Notes: generated by a model from the letters alone, not told the origin. 64,000 bases of DNA from DAIDKA01 sp963726995 (GCA_963726995.1 CAVSEP010000005.1:62001-126000); one strand, 5' to 3'. Shown: positions 43,758 through 53,326, counted from the first letter of the stretch. Numbers and translations are program-made.

Positions 43758-45206
43758 ATGGACCTCGACCACGATGCCTGCTACCGCGCCGTGAAACTGC
43801 GCGACGCCCGTTTCGACGGCCGCTTCTTCACGGCCGTGAAGACCACCGGGATCTACTGTCGTCCGGTGTGTCCGGCGCGCACGCCCGCCTCGCGCAACAT
43901 TGCTTTCTTTCCTAGCGCGGCGGCCGCGCAGGAAGCGGGCTTTCGGCCCTGCCTGCGCTGCCGTCCGGAGACCGCCCCGGATATGCCGGCCTGGCGCGGC
44001 ACTTCCACCTCGGTGGCGCGCGGGCTGGCTCTGATCGAGCTCGGGGCGCTTGACGGCGGCAACGTCGACCGGCTCGCCGAACGCCTGGGGTTGGGCGAGC
44101 GGCAGCTGCGCCGGCTGTTTCGGCAGCACTTGGGCGCATCTCCCATCGCCGTGGCCCAGACCCGTCGCATCCTGCTGGCCAAGCAGCTCATCCATGAGAC
44201 CCACCTGAGCATGACGGAAATCGCATTCGCTGCCGGCTTTGGCAGCATTCGCAGGTTCAATGAGACCTTTCTCGAGCTGTTCGGACGAGCCCCGGGGGCC
44301 CTGCGCCGCCTGGGCGGGCCCGACCGGGCGGCCGCGGAACAGGGTGAGTTCAGCCTGCTGCTGCGCTACAAGCCGCCGTATGACTGGCCCGCCATGATGA
44401 GGTTCCTGGAACAGCGTGCCATCGCCGGGGTTGAATGGGTGGACGGCCAGCGCTACCTGCGGACCATTGCCCTGGAGGGAGTGCACGGCCAGATCAGCAT
44501 CCAGCCCGCCGCGGGCCATGCACTGCGCGCCAGCATCCGCATTGCCAAACTCGCCACGCTGCCCAATATCATCGCCCGCCTGCGGCGCCAGTTCGATCTG
44601 GCTGCGGATCCGCTGAGCATCGCGGCGCACCTGAAGACCGATCCGTTGCTCGCGCCGCTGCTGAAGCAGCGCCCGGGACTGCGGGTGCCGGGCGCCTGGG
44701 ATGGCTTTGAGCTGGCCATCCGTGCGGTGCTGGGCCAGCAGATCACGGTTGCCGCGGCCATGCGTCTGGCCGGACGCCTGGTCGCGGCCTACGGTGAGCC
44801 CCTCGCCACTCCCGGTCCGCATCTGACCCATGTCTTTCCCACTCCTGCCGCCCTCGCAGCAGCGGACTTGACCGCCCTTGGCCTACCGCGCAGCCGGGCC
44901 ACCACGCTCAACCGCGTTGCCGCCGCCGCGATCGCCGACCCGGATCTTTTCGGCGCGCGCAGCGATCTTGAGGAGGCGATCGGCAAGCTGCGTTCGATAC
45001 GCGGAGTGGGGGAGTGGACCGCCCAATACATTGCGTTGCGGCAACTGCGTGAACCGGACGCGTTCCCGGCCGCCGATGTCGGACTGATGCGCGCCCTCAC
45101 CGGGGAGTCCGGAGAGCGCCCGTCGGCGCCGGAGTTGCTCGCGCGGGCGCAGGCCTGGCGGCCGTGGCGCGCCTACGCAGCCCAGCATCTCTGGGCCAGT
45201 GCCTAG
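43758..45206 (+). CDS. alkA: Ada-type sensor fused to AlkA DNA-3-methyladenine glycosylase
   Basis: 482 residues. Domains in order: Ada zinc domain with four Cys (GIYCRPVCPARTP and FRPCLRCRPE, about residues 30-80), an AraC-type HTH (LAERLGLGERQLRRLFRQHLGASPIAVAQTRR), the AlkA N-terminal domain and the HhH-GPD glycosylase (VLGQQITVAAAMRLA, LRSIRGVGEWTAQYIALRQL, catalytic Asp in PAADVG). It would sense methyl phosphotriesters, activate transcription and excise alkylated bases. The Ogt module of full Ada is absent and encoded by the neighbouring ogt. Its stop overlaps the convergent MFS gene by 4 bases. Confidence 0.93.
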   Translation: MDLDHDACYRAVKLRDARFDGRFFTAVKTTGIYCRPVCPARTPASRNIAFFPSAAAAQEAGFRPCLRCRPETAPDMPAWRGTSTSVARGLALIELGALDGGNVDRLAERLGLGERQLRRLFRQHLGASPIAVAQTRRILLAKQLIHETHLSMTEIAFAAGFGSIRRFNETFLELFGRAPGALRRLGGPDRAAAEQGEFSLLLRYKPPYDWPAMMRFLEQRAIAGVEWVDGQRYLRTIALEGVHGQISIQPAAGHALRASIRIAKLATLPNIIARLRRQFDLAADPLSIAAHLKTDPLLAPLLKQRPGLRVPGAWDGFELAIRAVLGQQITVAAAMRLAGRLVAAYGEPLATPGPHLTHVFPTPAALAAADLTALGLPRSRATTLNRVAAAAIADPDLFGARSDLEEAIGKLRSIRGVGEWTAQYIALRQLREPDAFPAADVGLMRALTGESGERPSAPELLARAQAWRPWRAYAAQHLWASA

Positions 45207-46579
45207 GCCACGGCGGCGACCGGCGGTTCCTTCACGCGCAGCAGCAGCAGCATCCCGATCACCAGGAAGGCGATGCCGCTGGCAATTCCAATGCGCTGGC
45301 TGTGGGAGATCGAGGTCACCAGCCCGATCGCCAGGGGACCCACGAACGAGGTCGCCGTGCCCGACATGGCGTAGACGCCGAAGAACTCATTGAGCATTGC
45401 CGGGGGCGCGAGCTTGCCCATCAGCGCCCGGCTGGAGGACAGTCCGCCGGTGACGAAGGTTGCCGCGAGCACCTGCGCGATGCAGAAGACGATGTCCGGC
45501 ACGGTCGGGAAACTGCCGCCGTAGTTGTGCAGCGGTGCGGACAGCCTGATGAACAGCGCCGTGTCGGGACTCGTGGAACACACGATCACGATCGCCAGCA
45601 GTGAACCGGCGACGAATATCATGGCGCTGCGGCGCGATCCGATCTTCAGGTCCATCCAGCCCGCCAGCGCTCCCGCCAGGGCCGCGGCCACACTGTTCAG
45701 CAGGCCCTGCACGATCAGCGCCTCGGCGCTCCAGTGCAGTACGCCCGCCGCATAGATTCCGCTGAAACTCATCAGCACCACGAAGCCTTCGTTGTAGATC
45801 ATCCGCGCGATCAGGAACACGCCGACGTTGCGGAAATTGCGCACGCGGGTGAGCGTCTCGAGCAGATTCTTGAGCCCTTTGCGCACCGTGGTGGCGATGC
45901 CCAGCCGGGTCGCCGAGGAGTCGGGCGTGAAGAAGAACAGCGGCAGGCCGAAAACCAGCATCCACACGGCCGCGAGGATGCCGACCGCCCGCTCCGGTTC
46001 GTGCATGCCCTTGTCGAGCCCGAACAGGGGATGGGGATTCCAGCTCCAGGCGAACAGGAAGAACAGGAACAGCACGACGCCAAAGGCATTGCCCAACGCA
46101 AAGCCCATGCCGCTCCAGAAGCCGATCTCCCGGGGGGCGATGTTCGGCAGCATGGCATTGCAGAAAATGGCTGAATATTCGTAGTACAGCATGCTGCCGA
46201 CGATGGCGGCCATGACCCAGCCCAGCCCGCTGTTCATGGCCGGGGTTGCAAACCAAAGGGCGGCCATGGAGGGGAGCCCGAGGATGATGCAGCCCACCAG
46301 CCAGGGTTTGCGTCGGCCGCCCGCATCGGCGATGGCGCCCAGGATGGGTGCCCCGATGGCCACCAGTATCGCGCCCACGGCGCTGGTGTAGCTCCACACC
46401 ACCTGGCCGTGCACCGGATCGGAAATCACGACCGTGCTGAAGTAGGCCGAGAACACGAAGATGTTGACCAGGACATTGTCCGGGATGCGTGCGCCATCGA
46501 ACAGCGCCCATGACCAGCGGCCAAGCAGGCTGTTGCGGCCCGCCGGCGCAGTGCCGGCGGTCGGCAGGTTCAACTCCAT
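45203..46579 (-). CDS. UMF1-type MFS transporter
   Basis: 458 residues with about 12 hydrophobic segments. The start region WSWALFDGARIPDNVLVNIFVFSAYFSTVV and the loop GAIADAGGRRKPWLVG resemble the UMF1/Atg22-like branch of the MFS, typically with unknown or amino-acid-like substrates. It is followed upstream in transcription by nothing obvious; the NTF2-like gene at 46589 precedes it on the same strand by 9 bases, so the two may be one transcript. Confidence 0.82.
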   Translation of the reverse strand: MELNLPTAGTAPAGRNSLLGRWSWALFDGARIPDNVLVNIFVFSAYFSTVVISDPVHGQVVWSYTSAVGAILVAIGAPILGAIADAGGRRKPWLVGCIILGLPSMAALWFATPAMNSGLGWVMAAIVGSMLYYEYSAIFCNAMLPNIAPREIGFWSGMGFALGNAFGVVLFLFFLFAWSWNPHPLFGLDKGMHEPERAVGILAAVWMLVFGLPLFFFTPDSSATRLGIATTVRKGLKNLLETLTRVRNFRNVGVFLIARMIYNEGFVVLMSFSGIYAAGVLHWSAEALIVQGLLNSVAAALAGALAGWMDLKIGSRRSAMIFVAGSLLAIVIVCSTSPDTALFIRLSAPLHNYGGSFPTVPDIVFCIAQVLAATFVTGGLSSSRALMGKLAPPAMLNEFFGVYAMSGTATSFVGPLAIGLVTSISHSQRIGIASGIAFLVIGMLLLLRVKEPPVAAVA

Positions 46580-46588
46580 ACCTTCCCC

Positions 46589-47044
46589 CTAGAAGCGTCC
46601 GTTATTGTTCTTCGCGCCCGCGCTGATGATGGGCTGCATGACGTCCCAATGCTCGGCGATCCTGCCATCCTCTATGCGGAAGATGTCCACCACTGCGAAC
46701 CCCTCATCCCCGGGATTGAAGATGACATGAACATGGGCGGCGACCAGGTCCCCGTCCACCAGCATGCGCTTCACGCGGTGTTCGGCCTTCGGGTATTTCA
46801 CCTTGGCCCGATCCAGCATGTCCTTGAGACCCTGGGAACCGGTGGCGGCGCTGGGATTGTGCTGGATGTATCCCGGATCGAACAGCGCATCGACGGCGCG
46901 GGAGTCGATGGGCCCAAGCACCTCTTTGTAGATGCGGGCCACGAGCCGCAGATTCGCCTTTTCCTTGCTGGTTCGAGTGGTCACTGCGCCTCCGGGTGCT
47001 GCTTTGCCGCGAGCGGCCTTGCCAGACCGTGCCGATACTGCCAT
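46589..47044 (-). CDS. SnoaL-like polyketide cyclase family protein
   Basis: 151 residues with a basic N-terminal extension of about 25. The core shows the SnoaL pattern closely: YIQHNPSAATGSQGLKDML, VKRMLVDGDLVAAHVHVIF, FAVVDIFRIEDGRIAEHWDVMQPI. SnoaL relatives catalyse aldol-type ring closure, hydration or isomerisation. It is on the same strand as and just ahead of the UMF1-type transporter, and divergent from the hydrolase at 47092. Confidence 0.85.
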   Translation of the reverse strand: MAVSARSGKAARGKAAPGGAVTTRTSKEKANLRLVARIYKEVLGPIDSRAVDALFDPGYIQHNPSAATGSQGLKDMLDRAKVKYPKAEHRVKRMLVDGDLVAAHVHVIFNPGDEGFAVVDIFRIEDGRIAEHWDVMQPIISAGAKNNNGRF

Positions 47045-47091
47045 TTTTCACGGGCCTGCGCCGCACGGCATCAACTCGGGCTGGAGCCTCT

Positions 47092-47997
47092 ATGAGCAAA
47101 ATGAAAGTGATTTCGGCCCTGGCCGCCGCGACGCTGGTGTCACTCGGCGGCGTCTGCCGTGCCCAGTTGGCGGGCGTCACTCCGGAGATGATCGCTTCCT
47201 CCCTTCCCGAGGCAGGCGCGCCGAAGGCGTTGCCGGGTCCCTACGCCGTCAGCGCCGAGCCCGCATTCGGCGCCGCGGGACTGAGGGCCTTCCGGCCGGC
47301 GAATCTAGATCGCTTCCCCAAGGCCGACACCCTGCCGGTGGTGGTCTGGGGCAACGGCGGCTGCGCCGTGGACAGTCCGCGCTATGCGGGTTTCCTCGAA
47401 ACCATCGCCTCGCATGGCTTTCTGGTGATCACGACGGCGGGAGCGGCCCCGGAAGGTGCGCCGCGTCGTCAGGCCACGGCCCCCGAGCTGGCGGCGGCCA
47501 TCGACTGGGCGCAAGCGGAAAATGCCCGCGCCGGCTCGCCGCTGAAGGGCAGGATTGCGACCAGACAGGTGGCGGTCATGGGACAGTCCTGTGGCGGCGT
47601 TCTGGCGATTGCCCTCGGCGCGGATCCGCGGGTCGGGACCATCGGCGTGTTCAATTCGGGGGTCCAGGCCTCGGGTACGGATGTTCTGGCAAAGCTGCAC
47701 GGGCCGGTGCTGCTCATCAATGGCCATGAGCGCGATTTCATGATGGCGCGCTCGAAGGCCACCTATGAGGCCATCGGCAACCTGCCGGCGTTCTACGGCT
47801 CCCGGCATGGCGCCGGCCACACCGCGACCATGTACCACCCCGGAGGCGGGGAGTTCGCGAATGTCGCCACCAACTGGGTGCTGTGGCAATTCAAGGGCGA
47901 TGCCAGGGCCGGCGCGATGTTTGCCGGTGCCCAGTGCGATCTGTGCATCAACGCCAACTGGGAAGTGCAGTCAAAGCGGCTTGGCCCGAGTCGCTAG
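47092..47997 (+). CDS. Exported alpha/beta hydrolase
   Basis: 301 residues from ATG 47092. A signal peptide (VISALAAATLVSLGGVCRAQ) precedes an alpha/beta-hydrolase core: VVVWGNGGC as the oxyanion strand region, nucleophile GQSCGG, and a late His in SRHGAGHTATM. Similar proteins are annotated as dienelactone-hydrolase-like or chlorophyllase-like; the substrate is not evident. Several Cys residues near the end (AQCDLCIN) may form a disulfide. Convergent with the zincin gene, 1 base apart. Confidence 0.8.
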   Translation: MSKMKVISALAAATLVSLGGVCRAQLAGVTPEMIASSLPEAGAPKALPGPYAVSAEPAFGAAGLRAFRPANLDRFPKADTLPVVVWGNGGCAVDSPRYAGFLETIASHGFLVITTAGAAPEGAPRRQATAPELAAAIDWAQAENARAGSPLKGRIATRQVAVMGQSCGGVLAIALGADPRVGTIGVFNSGVQASGTDVLAKLHGPVLLINGHERDFMMARSKATYEAIGNLPAFYGSRHGAGHTATMYHPGGGEFANVATNWVLWQFKGDARAGAMFAGAQCDLCINANWEVQSKRLGPSR

Positions 47998-47998
47998 T

Positions 47999-49738
47999 TC
48001 ACTTGGTGCCGGTGCCGATCCGCTGCTGCAGGTAGCGGCGCATCTGCGCCGTCAGGGTCGGACGCGCCAGCAGTCGCTCGGCCACGGCGCGCGCCTCCGC
48101 CTTCTTGTTCGCATGCAGGAGCGCCTCGAACCGGGCCATCGATTCATTCAATTCCAGATTGTCGTCCATGTCCTGGAAGTAGGCGTCCATTTCGGGGGTC
48201 TTGCCGATGCGCTCCCGGTATCGACCGATTACCGCGCGTGCCGCCGAAATGTCGCCCTTTCTGGTCGCCTCTGCGAGCTCGGTGCGCATGACCTCGATCA
48301 GCCAGCTGCCCCGCAGATTGGTAGCAAATTGCCGCTGCTGTGGATCGAGGCGGCTATCGGCGCGCAACGCCGTATCAAGCGAGGCCAGTGCCGTATCGTG
48401 GTGACCGAGCTTGTAATCGACGGAAGCACTGCCGACCCGCAGCCAGGCGTCGTCAGGAAATGCGCGGATGGCCACGCTGAGAAACTTGGCATCCTCCTCG
48501 GTCGGCTTGTCCAGGTCGAAAAGGGCGGGGATGAGATGCTCGTATTCTACGCGCCGGGGATTCAGGTCGATGGCGGTTTCGTAGAGCGACACGCGGGCAC
48601 GGGCCGCGCCGGGCTGCCTGGCGTTGGGCCCGAAGGTGTACGAGTCTCCCACCAACATGTAAAGGTCGGTGTCCCGGGAGCCATGCTGCAAGGCTGCTTG
48701 GGCGTGCACGGTGGCCTGTTCGGTATTCCGATCATCCAGCGCAAGGTAGGCGAGGACTGCGTGCCCGCCGGGTGCGCCCTCGTCCAGTTCGATGGCCTTC
48801 AGCGCATGCTGGCGCGCAAGTTCAGGCCGGCGCGCGCCCAGCGCGAGAAATCCCAGCGCTGCCTCGACCATCGCCGGCGGCGCGGGCTGCAGGGAGGGCG
48901 GGTCCGGGGCGGCTGCCAGCGGTTGGACCATGTAGGTCCAGCTGCGCTGGTCGATGTAAATGTGGAACTCGTGCTCGAGTTCGGGAAGCGCCGTGCCGAA
49001 CACTGCGTTGACGCTCGTCTCGGCGGACTGGGTGCGGAAGGCCTGAAGATACTTGAGCAGCAGCTGTCGATGATTGAGGTCCTTGGAGAACATCAGGAAG
49101 TGGGTGAATGCCCAGGCCTCGGCGTAGAAGCGGCCGGTGTGATCCTCGCGATTGAACAGCGCATCGGGCTCCACCAGGAACTGCGCGAGCGGTTCCACGG
49201 AGCCGCCGCGCAGTAAACCGAGGTGGTCATTGATGGGTTTGCCCCAGGCCACCTTGTCGCCGCGCCGTTCGAAGGTCGAAAAAAGCTCGGCAATGCCTTC
49301 GCTGAACCACACCGGCTGGCTGGACTGATCGACGCTCATCAGCCAATGAGTGGCCTCGTGGAAAATGACCCGACGGGACTGGTCGTCGAAGGAATCCGAC
49401 GCCATTGAGATCGTGCTCCAGGTGGAGCGCCGCTCGAACTGGCCGGCCACATTGGCCGTGGTGCCGTCCGGGCGCTGCAGCTTGTATGCCGTGTAGTCCT
49501 TGTCGTGCGCGAACAGCACGACGGTCAGCGGCGGCAATGTCCGCAGGTCCATTCCCAGTGTGTTGGAAACGGAGAGGATGTACTGGTCGAAGTCGCGCAT
49601 CCAGTTGATCGTCTCGCGATCATTGAGCTGAGTGAAGATCTGGTAGTTGGGGGTGCTGGCTGTTCGCCATGGGAGATCGCCGGCGAATGCAGGGCCAGTC
49701 AAGATGACGGCCAGGCACAATATCCATCGCTGTTTCAT
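47999..49738 (-). CDS. Secreted zincin metallopeptidase-like protein with TPR repeats
   Basis: 579 residues from ATG 49738, which gives a clean signal peptide (RWILCLAVILTGPAFAG). Residues about 20-250 resemble DUF1570-type peptidases, with the zinc motif HEATHWLM and a downstream WFSEGIAELFS Glu. The C-terminal half consists of TPR-like helical repeats (ALGFLALGARRPELARQHALKAIELDE, VLAYLALDDRNTEQATVHAQAAL). A periplasmic or surface protease, or an inactive scaffold, is possible. No obvious operon partner. Confidence 0.75.
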   Translation of the reverse strand: MKQRWILCLAVILTGPAFAGDLPWRTASTPNYQIFTQLNDRETINWMRDFDQYILSVSNTLGMDLRTLPPLTVVLFAHDKDYTAYKLQRPDGTTANVAGQFERRSTWSTISMASDSFDDQSRRVIFHEATHWLMSVDQSSQPVWFSEGIAELFSTFERRGDKVAWGKPINDHLGLLRGGSVEPLAQFLVEPDALFNREDHTGRFYAEAWAFTHFLMFSKDLNHRQLLLKYLQAFRTQSAETSVNAVFGTALPELEHEFHIYIDQRSWTYMVQPLAAAPDPPSLQPAPPAMVEAALGFLALGARRPELARQHALKAIELDEGAPGGHAVLAYLALDDRNTEQATVHAQAALQHGSRDTDLYMLVGDSYTFGPNARQPGAARARVSLYETAIDLNPRRVEYEHLIPALFDLDKPTEEDAKFLSVAIRAFPDDAWLRVGSASVDYKLGHHDTALASLDTALRADSRLDPQQRQFATNLRGSWLIEVMRTELAEATRKGDISAARAVIGRYRERIGKTPEMDAYFQDMDDNLELNESMARFEALLHANKKAEARAVAERLLARPTLTAQMRRYLQQRIGTGTK

Positions 49739-49879
49739 GGCTTGCGCAATCCCCCACGTCTGGCCCGGGTCGCGACGCATCACCACGCCCGGATCTACTG
49801 TGCGGCTGACGATATCACACGGCAGAACGCCGCGACTGCACGGCCCATGGTGCAGTGCCGAATCATCCGCTCGCTGCGA

Positions 49880-50986
49880 TCAGTGCGCGGGCCCTTCAAG
49901 AACGCCGGGCGCCCGTAGTGCAATGGCGTAGATGAACTCGCAGGCGGTGATGTACAGCGTCTTCGCATCATCGCCGCCGAATGCCAGGCTGGAGGCACAC
50001 GCGGTCTTGCGCGGTTCCGCATCGCCGAGCGTCGGCAGATGCAGCAGGCCGAGCAGCTGGCCCTTGGACGAGGTGATGCGCACGGTGCCGGGGATGGCAT
50101 CGGTGGACCAGAGATTGCCCGCGCCATCGGTCTTCATGCCATCGCCGATGCCGCTGCCGTGAGTGAACAGTTCGCCGGGGCCGACACTGCCGTCCGCGTG
50201 GACGGGATAGCGCATCACCTTAGGATCAGGTGCGAGTGTGCCGGCCGACAGGTACAGGTATCGATCGTCCGGTGACAGCGCGATCCCATTGGGCTCGGCC
50301 CCGAGTTGCTCCCGGCTCACGGCCAGGGTGACCTTGCCATCCTTCCAGCGCCACACCGCGTCGGGCATTTGCGCCAGCGGACCGCGAATGCCGCCGCGCA
50401 GGCCCACATCCGAGTCGGTGAAGTAGATGGCGCCGTCGGCGGCGATCGCCACGTCATTCGGCCCATTGAAGTGCCTGCCCTCGAAGCCACTGGCCAGTAC
50501 CGTGCGAGTGCCGTCCGGCTCCAGGCGCTTGATCGCAAAATCCTGGCCCGCGCACCAGATCAGGCGCCCCTGTCCGTCAATGCCGGTGCAACCCGGGCCC
50601 ATCAGCAGCACGTGGGCGCGGCCAATCTGTGCGAACTTGCCGGAATTCGCAAAGTCCTCCCCGCTGTACCCGGCCCGGTCCAGGTACACCGACACCTTGC
50701 CGGCGGCCGTCACCTTGTAGATCACATTGTCGATGATGCTGCTGGCCAGCAGGAAGCCCGGGGTACCGTTCCGCCCGGCCACCCAGACGGGTCCGTCGAT
50801 GAAGCCAAAGCCCGCAGCGAGAGTCGTCAGCTTTGCATCGGGCGCGATCAGCGAATCCAGCGACGGATCGGCCCGGGTGATGCTGAAGGGATGTGGCGTG
50901 GTATCGGCCGCCGGGGACTGCGCCCGGGCGCTCGTCAGTGCCAGGCAGAACAGCAGCGCGGCAGGGAGCAGGAGTCGTGTCTTCAT
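49880..50986 (-). CDS. Exported SMP-30/gluconolactonase-family protein
   Basis: 368 residues from ATG 50986. Signal peptide ends near TSARAQ. A six-bladed propeller of the SMP-30/gluconolactonase/LRE type is indicated by GFGFIDGPVWV, FNGPNDVAIAADGAIYFTDSD, EPNGIALSPDDRYLYLS and GDGMKTDGAGNLWST, with metal-ligand Glu/Asn/Asp in these blocks. Likely a periplasmic lactonase. ATGA overlap with the carotenoid oxygenase shows that they are translated together. Confidence 0.86.
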   Translation of the reverse strand: MKTRLLLPAALLFCLALTSARAQSPAADTTPHPFSITRADPSLDSLIAPDAKLTTLAAGFGFIDGPVWVAGRNGTPGFLLASSIIDNVIYKVTAAGKVSVYLDRAGYSGEDFANSGKFAQIGRAHVLLMGPGCTGIDGQGRLIWCAGQDFAIKRLEPDGTRTVLASGFEGRHFNGPNDVAIAADGAIYFTDSDVGLRGGIRGPLAQMPDAVWRWKDGKVTLAVSREQLGAEPNGIALSPDDRYLYLSAGTLAPDPKVMRYPVHADGSVGPGELFTHGSGIGDGMKTDGAGNLWSTDAIPGTVRITSSKGQLLGLLHLPTLGDAEPRKTACASSLAFGGDDAKTLYITACEFIYAIALRAPGVLEGPAH

Positions 50987-52410
50987 GGCGGATACTGATC
51001 CTCGCGAAGCCACCAGCCGTGGATCTGCGGCGATGCCTGGGTCGGCAGATGGACGGTGGCAATGGGTCCGTCTTCGAGGTGTTCGGCGTCGAGCACCAGC
51101 AGATCGGCGCGCAGGTTCTGATCCAGGTGCCAGGCCACGCCCAGAAGGTAGCCTTCCCCTTCCGCGGCGCCGGCCCGCCTGGGCGCAAAGACCGGCTCGC
51201 CCAAGGACACGGTGTCCGGCGCCTTCCACAGGGTGTGCGAGCGGGTCTGAAGATCGAGGCGCGCATAGCAGGCGGCCTTCCAGCGCACCGGATCGGCCGG
51301 GTCCGGGCAGCCCATGAAGCCGTAGCGATAGGGCACGGTGTTATAGCGGTCATCCTGGCGCGGCAGCGGCGCAATCAGTGAAGACAGCTGTTCCATTTCA
51401 TAGCCGCTGTTGCGGCCATTGAGGTTGACCGAAAGACGATGCAGATAGCTGACACCGGTTTCCGGGTCGAAGGCAGAGCCGTCCTTGTTGGGAACCACCG
51501 GATAGGGGTTCGCCGCCGTGATCTCCCGATCGAAATACAGCCGGCCGCGATCTTCGAAGGCGCCCAGCGTGTGGCTGCCGCCGCGTGCCGGACCTTCTAT
51601 CCATCGGAGGTCTTTGCCGTCTCCGTAGCGACGCATGAAGCCAAAATAGCTCTTCAGGTTTCTGTCCCAGGACCAGTGGATGCCGCCGCGCTTCATCTGC
51701 TCGTGATCGATCGCCAGCGGGGTGAGGAAGAAGGCGATGTGATTTTCGGTCACCGCGAAATCATGGATGCCGCTGACGAAGGGCGCCTGGATCTCGGCGC
51801 CCCAAACTTTCCGGCCCGTCCGGTCGATCTCGCAGGCCGCGATCACATCGCTGCCGAAACCGTGCGCCTCGTAGCCGAACGCGACGATGTTGCCGCTGGT
51901 CGAACAGATCTTCGGGTGGGCCGTGAACGGCTGATCGCGCGGCAGTTGACCCTCGAAGGTATACACCGGCGCAATCGTCTCCAGGGTGTTCAGGTCCAGG
52001 GCAGTCGGAGCGCTGTCCTCCTTGAGGGCGAGTATCAGGTTGCCGTGCGGCAGGACATGCGTGTTGGCCGTGCTGCGGCTCAGGCCCTTCACGCGAGGAT
52101 CATCCATGGCGGGGTTGCGGTACATCGGCATCAGGTTGCGGCGTGCCGCCTCCTGCGCCACGTAGCGCTCGGTGCGCACATAGCGGCTGCGATAGTCGAC
52201 GCGGCCGTTCTTGATGCGAAACAGCCGTACGTGACCTTCGCCATCGAAGGCGATGTTGCCGGGAGCCAGCGGGTACTGCGGGTCGGGTCCCACGGCATAG
52301 AAGCCGCCGCTTAGGTCTTCCGGGAGCTTGCCGTCCACCGCACAGTCGCGCACCTCCACTTGCGCGCGCAGCGGGGCATAGGTCGCGCCGAATCGGGGCG
52401 TTGCGCTCAT
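50983..52410 (-). CDS. Carotenoid cleavage/lignostilbene dioxygenase family protein
   Basis: 475 residues from ATG 52410. The four iron-binding His residues are recognisable in TAHPKI, GIHDFAVT, GGSHTLGAF and the terminal QIHGWW, within a seven-bladed propeller framework (GFYAVGPDPQYPL at the N-terminus). The family oxidatively cleaves a C=C bond of carotenoids, apocarotenoids or stilbenes to give two carbonyl products. No signal peptide. It is followed by the SMP-30-type lactonase (overlap) and preceded 4 bases away by a secreted protein of unknown function. Confidence 0.92.
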   Translation of the reverse strand: MSATPRFGATYAPLRAQVEVRDCAVDGKLPEDLSGGFYAVGPDPQYPLAPGNIAFDGEGHVRLFRIKNGRVDYRSRYVRTERYVAQEAARRNLMPMYRNPAMDDPRVKGLSRSTANTHVLPHGNLILALKEDSAPTALDLNTLETIAPVYTFEGQLPRDQPFTAHPKICSTSGNIVAFGYEAHGFGSDVIAACEIDRTGRKVWGAEIQAPFVSGIHDFAVTENHIAFFLTPLAIDHEQMKRGGIHWSWDRNLKSYFGFMRRYGDGKDLRWIEGPARGGSHTLGAFEDRGRLYFDREITAANPYPVVPNKDGSAFDPETGVSYLHRLSVNLNGRNSGYEMEQLSSLIAPLPRQDDRYNTVPYRYGFMGCPDPADPVRWKAACYARLDLQTRSHTLWKAPDTVSLGEPVFAPRRAGAAEGEGYLLGVAWHLDQNLRADLLVLDAEHLEDGPIATVHLPTQASPQIHGWWLREDQYPP

Positions 52411-52414
52411 CGGT

Positions 52415-53326
52415 TCAGTCTTGCGCTTTGCCGCCGGATTGCAGGATGGCCTTGATGCTGCCGTCGGGCGCGATCGGATTGCGGTTGTTTTCCAGGCACA
52501 CGTAGGGCTCGAGCTCGAAGTCGGGGGGCGCCCGCTTGTAGGTTTTGGTGACGGTCCAGGGTTTCGACAGGGCGACCGGGTCGACGAGGGTGATCTCATC
52601 GCGCAGCGTGTCATCGTCGGCCAGCCAGATGCGCTCGTAGGCGATCGCCTTGTCGCTCTTGGGCAGGCCCGAGGATTCCAGGTTGGTCTCCAGCTTGAAG
52701 CCATAGGCCGTGGAGAGCAGCAGGTTGCCTTCCCAGTGTCCCACCGACTCGCCGTTGTAGGTGGGATCCGGATCAACCGGCAGAGGCCGACCATCGATGA
52801 AGATTCGTCGCAGCTGCTCGTCCCATTCCGCATAGATCATGATCCGATCCGTGCCCATGGTGATTTCCATGGGATAGGTCATGGTCATGACCCGTGGCAT
52901 GCCGGGCGGCAGGCAGCCCGCCGTCGGATCCCCGGTCGGTTTGCCGGCCGCGGCGTCCGCCAGATGGCCCTCGAACAACTTGGCGTACTCGGCCGTGAGC
53001 GGCGGTTTCTGGCCGCGACCGGGGGGAATGCCGGGCGTCCAGCCGATGCCGCCCTGGCTGATCCAGATGCCCGTCAGGTCGCGGCGGCTCTTGGGCCGAT
53101 AGGGCAGCTTGCCCCATTTCGGATTGACGGGCTGCGTCCGGGTTGCTTCGGCAAAGGTGGTCGGCAGCTTGGAGGAATCGCGAAACGGTACCTGGACGCC
53201 CTTGGTGAGATCCAGGTCCACGGGTCGTCCGATCAGGTCCGTGTCCGCTGCCTGGGACGCCGTGAAGCCGAGGATTGCGGCCAGCAGCGCCGCCACCACC
53301 GCCGTGCGGTTCTGCATCGAGGCCAT
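52415..53326 (-). CDS. Secreted protein of unknown function (paralogue family member 1)
   Basis: 303 residues with a signal peptide (VVAALLAAILGFTASQAA). The core reads LTGIWISQGG, AGCLPPGMPRVMTMTYPMEITMGTDRIMI, EQLRRIFIDGR, DPTYNGESVGHWEGNLLLSTAYG and a Cys-containing end (PYVCLENNRNPIAPDGS). The same blocks recur in the gene at 57224. I know this as an uncharacterised family common in catabolic clusters; no activity is known to me. Immediately upstream of the carotenoid oxygenase on the same strand. Confidence 0.7.
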   Translation of the reverse strand: MASMQNRTAVVAALLAAILGFTASQAADTDLIGRPVDLDLTKGVQVPFRDSSKLPTTFAEATRTQPVNPKWGKLPYRPKSRRDLTGIWISQGGIGWTPGIPPGRGQKPPLTAEYAKLFEGHLADAAAGKPTGDPTAGCLPPGMPRVMTMTYPMEITMGTDRIMIYAEWDEQLRRIFIDGRPLPVDPDPTYNGESVGHWEGNLLLSTAYGFKLETNLESSGLPKSDKAIAYERIWLADDDTLRDEITLVDPVALSKPWTVTKTYKRAPPDFELEPYVCLENNRNPIAPDGSIKAILQSGGKAQD

